Under the pieces are notes generated by a model. The model worked only from the letters and a program-made list of their open reading frames with translations. It had not been told where the DNA came from and searched no databases. Positions 60,354 through 64,000 of a stretch of 64,000 bases of DNA are shown in pieces. The DNA lies in assembly GCA_021792555.1 (NCBI GenBank), contig JAJYUL010000013.1, positions 1-64,000 of the forward strand, read 5' to 3'. Each line of letters opens with the position of its first letter. The first letter of the stretch is position 1. The position numbers and the translations under genes were made by a program. The stretch comes from Pseudomonadota bacterium (GTDB lineage: Bacteria; Pseudomonadota; Gammaproteobacteria; Steroidobacterales; Steroidobacteraceae).

Positions 60354-60452
60354 CCCCTGCCTCCCTTCAAAAATACGTTACTCCGAGCTTTGCACCGATG
60401 CAACTTCGCGTTCGGCGGCGGATCAAGGATGTTGCACAGGAGCTTGGCGGAA

Positions 60453-60657
60453 TTCCCAACGTTCCCGCAGACACGATGTCACCATCGGCTCTGACTTCCC
60501 AACCTCTGATGATTTACGACGGGGATGCGGCACCCGAACAAACCCTGTACCGAGCGACTGAAAGCCAGGCGGAGCAGTTCCCAAGCTCCCCGCCCCTTTA
60601 CGGCGACACCAGACCTAAGTAGTTGATCGGACTGCTCTCCAGTTCCCAACCTCCCGC
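60453..60657 (+). repeat. four TTCCCAAS direct repeats between the two lasso operons
   Basis: Four copies of TTCCCAA(C/G) lie in the 505-bp gap between the HUH-like gene and lasso precursor 2: 60453, 60496, 60578 and 60643. Three extend to a longer shared element: TTCCCAACGTTCCCGC, TTCCCAAGCTCCCCGC and TTCCCAACCTCCCGC; the copy at 60496 keeps only the first part. Copies 1 and 3 are also preceded by GGCGGA. The rest of the gap shows no credible gene. They may be operators for the HUH/DnaA-like protein or REP-like remnants. Confidence 0.65.
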
Positions 60658-60752
60658 ATGTGAAGAATCGGAGCGGCCTCCGCTCTCGCGCCTTGCACAC
60701 TCCTTAGGTCGAAACGGGCCGCCTTGCGCGGGCGATTACATCGCGCTCGCTC

Positions 60753-60758
60753 TTGACA
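60753..60758 (+). promoter_or_regulatory. possible -35 element for locus 2
   Basis: A consensus TTGACA lies about 100 bp upstream of lasso precursor 2, but no good -10 box follows at 16-18 bp (TTCCGT at 17 bp). It could need an activator. Weak support. Confidence 0.3.
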
Positions 60759-60858
60759 GACCGCCAAAGCAGTTCTTCCGTGATCACGCCACCCCGGAAT
60801 CCGGCGCCAGTCCGGGCGTGGTGAGTTCAACCATCCACCTCCACTGAGGAGAATGACC

Positions 60859-60948
60859 ATGACGTACCACGGCAGTGTCTCTTACGACACCAAAGGTATC
60901 GACACGCAGCAGACCGAAAGCCTGGGCGTGCCCGGATACCAGTTCTAA
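60859..60948 (+). CDS. lasso peptide precursor 2, very short leader
   Basis: A 29-codon gene. The ATG at 60859 has AGGAG (60847-60851) 7 nt upstream; an ATG two codons earlier is too close to that site, and no other start codon exists in frame back to a stop at 60781. The leader is MTYHGSVSYDTK, with Gly at -8, Ser at -5, Thr at -2 and a break before Gly. The predicted core is GIDTQQTESLGVPGYQF: Gly1 and Glu8 (Glu20 of the precursor) would close an eight-residue ring, leaving a nine-residue tail. Its own B and C genes follow at 74 bp and 790 bp. A 12-residue leader is much shorter than the usual 20-40. The core is not one I recognise. Confidence 0.85.
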   Translation: MTYHGSVSYDTKGIDTQQTESLGVPGYQF

Positions 60949-60956
60949 AGGGACTC

Positions 60957-60984
60957 GCGATGCGCGGCTTCGGCCGCGCATCGC
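60957..60984 (+). promoter_or_regulatory. C(UUCG)G hairpin between lasso precursor 2 and its B gene
   Basis: A perfect 12-bp stem (60957-60968 with 60973-60984) capped by a TTCG tetraloop begins 8 nt after the precursor stop. No T-tract follows (CCCTTCTG), so it is more likely a 3'-end stabiliser or partial terminator than a full terminator. It would raise precursor mRNA relative to B and C. Confidence 0.8.
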
Positions 60985-61021
60985 CCTTCTGCAGAAATCC
61001 CCACTCCCAGGACACCCGACC

Positions 61022-61729
61022 ATGTACCAGCTGGCCCCGCATGTGTTTGCCTGCACCACTGGCCGCAACTGCATGTTTTTGGATCTGCGGCTCGATCGCT
61101 ATCTGTCCGTTCCACAAGAGCTAATGGACGAGCTCGCGCCACAGATTCACGACTGGCATCTGTCTGGCGTTGCGCAGCGGCGCAGCGGTTCCCCACAAGG
61201 CGAACTTACCCAGATCATCAACGACCTGACTGCGGCCGGCATACTGCGCCAGTATCGGCCAGAATTCCGCCCACGAAGGAATCCGCACCCGTCGGCCACA
61301 CGAGACATTACATCTCAGAGCAACCTCCAAGTCCAAGACATTCCGTCATTCCACCGCGTCACCGCATTTGCGGCGCTCGTGTCTGCGGACGTTGCACTGC
61401 GGACTCTGCATCTCTCTCGGATCATCGAGCGAATAGCCGGTCACACATCGTCCTCCGGAACAGTCGTTCACACAGAACGCATGAACACAGCATGCGCACT
61501 GACCGACCGCTTTGCGGCACTCCGCCCATGGTATCCACGGAACTACCTCTGCCTGTTCGACTCGCTCGCGCTTACCCTGTTCTTGATGCGCCACAACATA
61601 CGAGCCGAGTGGATTTTTGGCGTTCGCGAAGATCCCTTTGCCGCACACTGCTGGGTTCAATACGGTGCCGTTGTTCTAAACGATCACCTCGACAGAACAC
61701 GTCTATACACACCTATCATGACTGTCTGA
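61022..61729 (+). CDS. lasso leader-binding/protease (B protein), locus 2
   Basis: A 235-aa fused B protein. The N-terminal ~85 residues are a PqqD-like recognition domain (LAPHVFACTTGRNCMFLDLR, LDRYLSVP). The C-terminal protease has predicted triad Cys177 (LCLFDSLAL), His209 (FAAHCWVQY) and Asp221 (LNDHLDRT), with exactly the same spacing as in the locus-1 B protein. The two share little sequence in the N-terminal half, which suits recognition of different leaders. ATG 61022 gives the domain border; upstream in-frame starts would run through the hairpin. The C gene starts 9 bp downstream. Its GC content is visibly lower than that of locus 1. Confidence 0.92.
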   Translation: MYQLAPHVFACTTGRNCMFLDLRLDRYLSVPQELMDELAPQIHDWHLSGVAQRRSGSPQGELTQIINDLTAAGILRQYRPEFRPRRNPHPSATRDITSQSNLQVQDIPSFHRVTAFAALVSADVALRTLHLSRIIERIAGHTSSSGTVVHTERMNTACALTDRFAALRPWYPRNYLCLFDSLALTLFLMRHNIRAEWIFGVREDPFAAHCWVQYGAVVLNDHLDRTRLYTPIMTV

Positions 61730-61738
61730 GTCCACACT

Positions 61739-63631
61739 GTGGATTATCCCTTTCTTGCAGTCCTTTGGAACCCGCTAGATCCCGCGCAGGCCCCGGTCGC
61801 GACCCAATTTCTTGGCGCAATCCGCCTTCAGCCGTGGCGTATAGTGATTGAGCGCGACGGAATGACCGTCTACACACAGTCCTCTCCTATACCATATCTC
61901 GCTGCGCAGCCCCTTCGAAACGCTCGCGGCGTCGTCCTCGGGGTACTTTTCGACCGCAACACAAATCAACGGCCTTCGACGCAAGAGATCCGGGAAGATC
62001 CCCTTTTCGCCGAACCCGGTCTAGAAACCGTTCACAACCTCGCGCGGCATTATTGGGGCGGATATGTAGGACTCCTGGCGGGCCCCCGCGGCGATTGGTG
62101 TGTGTTTCGCGACTGCTCAGGCATGATTCCCTGCTACTACACAGCGGTTCGGGGCGTCACACTCATTTCCTCCGATGCACGTAACTTCTTTAGTTTTACT
62201 CGCCTGCCGGATCAACCTGGCCCGCCAGTACCGATAGAGATCAACTGGCGGTACATCGCTGGATTTCTGGCCCACAGCCAATTGCAGATACGCGAGACCG
62301 GCCTCAAGAACATCTACGAACTCCTCGCCGGTGAAACTCTCTATATCCGCCGAGGACGGCATTGCATCGAGACCACCTGGAACCCCTCGGCCTTTGCCGC
62401 CTTTGATTCCCGGGAGACCCTTGAGGCGCGCTGCGACGCGCTACGCACCACCGCTCAGGCCTGCATAGACGCGTGGGCGAGCGTCCACGATTGGGTCGTA
62501 CATAGTCTTTCAGGCGGGTTTGATTCCTCCCTGGTTCTCGCACTGCTGCGACACTCTCCAACTCGGCCCCATGTCGTCTGCATCAACCGATATTCCACGG
62601 GGCCTGGCGAAGACGAGCGCGAGTACGCCCGTATTGCCGCACGCGCTGCAGACACCCCACTCGTCGAATGGCCATGGAATTTTGGAAATCAGGCTCTCGA
62701 TCCCTCCTTACTCCAGCTCCCGTACAGCGCAAAGCCCTCCATTCCCGCGCTACTGAGCCCCTTGGAGGCCAACTTCTTCACTGCCTTAAGAGCCGCGCAC
62801 CCCTTCGATGCGATCTGGAACGGGGAAGGCGGTGACCACCTGTTTCTAGCCATGGCAACTGAACTCATCGTCACCGATTTCCTACGCGCAAAAGGACTCC
62901 GACCTCGCCTGCTCGACATCCTATGCGATGCCACCCGTCTGACCGGGCGCTCCATCCCCGGGTTGGCACTGCGCGCCATAAGATTCTCGAACCCAGCCAC
63001 AGTTCGGCATCCGGAATTTCCCCCTCTTACCCACTCCCTGCTTTCCCCTACCTGTTGCCACCGCGAGGATCTTTGCACTTACATTCAACATCCGTGGTCA
63101 AGTAGCAAAGACGACCTATTGCCCGGAAAACGCAGACAGATCACGCTGCTCGCCGACGTACTCCATCGTCTTCGTCCTCTTCCTGGGACACAACAGAGCG
63201 TCGAGCTTCAACCCCTCTTGTCGCAGCCCCTCATTGAGTATTGCATTGGAATTCCCTCGTACGATCTGCTTCACGGCGGCCGCACCCGCGGCCTCGCCAG
63301 ACGCGCATTCGCGAACAACCTGCCTGCTGAGATTATCAAACGCGAGACAAAGGGTCAGACTACCCATCACCTGCTGGGCCTCATGCGACGAAGCCTGCCA
63401 TTCCTCTCCGGAATCCTGCGCGACGGCACGCTCGCGCAGCAGAATCTGCTCAACGGACCCGCCCTGGAGCCGCTCCTCAATGAGACCCAGTCCGTCAGTG
63501 CAGAGAAACTCTTTGCATTACTTTCCTGCGTAGCCGCGGAAGTCTGGGTACGCTCGTGGTGCAATGCCGGCATTCCGCCACAGACCTCTTTGCGACTTCA
63601 GCGAGAGCCCTCGCGGTCCACCAACCTTTAG
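61739..63631 (+). CDS. lasso cyclase (C protein), asparagine-synthetase-like, locus 2
   Basis: A 630-aa product with a GTG start 9 bp after the B stop codon. It has a glutaminase-like N-domain lacking Cys2 (begins MDYPFLAVLWNP) and a synthetase domain with the PP-loop SGGFDSS (residues 258-264), then WNGEGGDHLFLAMATE and QPLLSQPLIEYCIGIPSYDL near the C-terminus. It should close the Gly1-Glu8 ring of precursor 2. Codon use is less GC-biased than in the surrounding genes, suggesting later acquisition. No exporter gene follows inside the window; a minus-strand ORF overlaps its 3' end. Confidence 0.92.
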   Translation: MDYPFLAVLWNPLDPAQAPVATQFLGAIRLQPWRIVIERDGMTVYTQSSPIPYLAAQPLRNARGVVLGVLFDRNTNQRPSTQEIREDPLFAEPGLETVHNLARHYWGGYVGLLAGPRGDWCVFRDCSGMIPCYYTAVRGVTLISSDARNFFSFTRLPDQPGPPVPIEINWRYIAGFLAHSQLQIRETGLKNIYELLAGETLYIRRGRHCIETTWNPSAFAAFDSRETLEARCDALRTTAQACIDAWASVHDWVVHSLSGGFDSSLVLALLRHSPTRPHVVCINRYSTGPGEDEREYARIAARAADTPLVEWPWNFGNQALDPSLLQLPYSAKPSIPALLSPLEANFFTALRAAHPFDAIWNGEGGDHLFLAMATELIVTDFLRAKGLRPRLLDILCDATRLTGRSIPGLALRAIRFSNPATVRHPEFPPLTHSLLSPTCCHREDLCTYIQHPWSSSKDDLLPGKRRQITLLADVLHRLRPLPGTQQSVELQPLLSQPLIEYCIGIPSYDLLHGGRTRGLARRAFANNLPAEIIKRETKGQTTHHLLGLMRRSLPFLSGILRDGTLAQQNLLNGPALEPLLNETQSVSAEKLFALLSCVAAEVWVRSWCNAGIPPQTSLRLQREPSRSTNL

Positions 63632-63935
63632 CCGGGACGGAGAGCCCAACACTTCGCAATTGGGCTGATGTTACCGATTGCGGACCGAGCAGGTTCAACT
63701 TTGCCCAATAGAAGTTTCGTAACCGGGAAATCCGCGCTTCCGCCGGCACATTGAGCCAATGGAAACTGTGACGGTATACAAAGGATTCCAGCTCTGCGCC
63801 CGCCGCACGCCACTCCTCGAGCAATTGTCCCGCCGCCGGATTCCGGCTCACGAATTCCACGAGAACTGGTCCGTGCGGCGGAAGACCGCTGCCTGCAGGA
63901 TCCATGTCGACGTAGTTCATGATAAAGTGCCGCAC
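63495..63935 (-). CDS. uncharacterised ORF convergent with the locus-2 cyclase
   Basis: A 146-codon minus-strand frame opens with a GTG at 63935 preceded by GGAGG at 7-nt spacing. Its first ~95 residues look protein-like (VLVEFVSRNPAAGQLLEEWR, then FHWLNVPAEARISRLRNFYW). The last 137 bp run antisense through the 3' end of the cyclase gene and are probably fortuitous, so the gene may be truncated or decayed. I recognise no family. The 65 bp from there to the window end show nothing. Confidence 0.35.
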   Translation of the reverse strand: MRHFIMNYVDMDPAGSGLPPHGPVLVEFVSRNPAAGQLLEEWRAAGAELESFVYRHSFHWLNVPAEARISRLRNFYWAKLNLLGPQSVTSAQLRSVGLSVPAKGWWTARALAEVAKRSVAECRHCTTSVPRLPRLRRKVMQRVSLH

Positions 63936-64000
63936 CGGAGGGCCTCCGAATCCCCATCGGGAGACAGTACGCCAAAGGCTGTTACCTAAGGAAAATTCGG

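Noticed and set aside
60623-60847. A 74-codon + strand ORF just before lasso precursor 2
   Set aside because: Different frame from the precursor, no good ribosome-binding site, composition without domain features; it overlaps the last TTCCCAA repeat.
61738-61746. DnaA-box-like TGTGGATTA at the cyclase start, as target of the DnaA-like domain
   Set aside because: One mismatch from the box and it coincides with the GTG start and first codons; a single site is easily chance.

Overview
The window is chromosomal DNA of a GC-rich gammaproteobacterium. The evidence is gammaproteobacterial synteny (gyrA next to ubiG; serC-serA-pheA-aroA-cmk-rpsA-ihfB-lapB; smc-zipA-ligA; rimP-nusA-infB-rbfA-truB with rpsO-pnp; dksA-gluQ), the presence of zipA, lapB and csrA, and a coding style (TonB receptor/FecIR modules, large Ala/Arg-rich insertions) that recalls Xanthomonadales/Nevskiales-type lineages. 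The lineage is an inference; no rRNA or tRNA gene was seen.

Layout. 1-5.5 kb: the end of a probable efflux outer-membrane factor, two MacB/FtsX-type ABC permeases, and a sigma54-dependent response regulator with its histidine kinase, all on + as one apparent operon. 5.6-7.7 kb: an FUSC-type transporter. 7.7-20.3 kb (minus): galU, lapB, ihfB, rpsA, cmk, aroA, pheA, serA, serC, gyrA. 20.4-28.4 kb: ubiG and rmuC (+); a divergent rluB-like gene, scpB, scpA, trpS and yciO (-); bolA and a PpiC lipoprotein (+). 28.5-35 kb (minus): ligA, zipA, smc. 35-37.2 kb (+): queF, dksA, gluQ. 37.3-46 kb (minus, apart from a small + lipoprotein gene): pnp, rpsO, truB, rbfA, infB, nusA, rimP behind a leader with an intrinsic terminator. 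46.4-49.7 kb: hslR and sdaA (+); a diguanylate cyclase and csrA (-).

49.7-63.6 kb is accessory and the most interesting part: two adjacent lasso-peptide loci. Locus 1 has a 54-aa precursor on + (core GGILGLKYDTGVGWQYY, predicted Gly1-Asp9 ring). It converges on a minus-strand operon that runs: HUH-transposase-like protein, ABC exporter, B protein (leader-binding plus protease), C protein (Asn-synthetase-like cyclase), TonB-dependent receptor. A FecI-type sigma factor and FecR anti-sigma lie on its other side. Locus 2 (+) has a 29-codon precursor with a predicted leader of only 12 residues (core GIDTQQTESLGVPGYQF, predicted Gly1-Glu8 ring), then a C(UUCG)G hairpin, then its own B and C genes but no exporter. 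The ~500-bp region between the two operons carries a repeated TTCCCAAS element.

The protein that starts the locus-1 operon is a RAYT/Y1_Tnp-family protein. Its HUH metal-binding histidines are gone, it has gained a DnaA-domain-IV-like C-terminus, and its stop codon overlaps the exporter start (GTGA). The working model is that a domesticated, catalytically dead transposase regulates a twin lasso system whose product is exported by the ABC protein and re-sensed through the TonB receptor/FecR/sigma relay. Gene identities are read from motifs; the regulatory model is inference.
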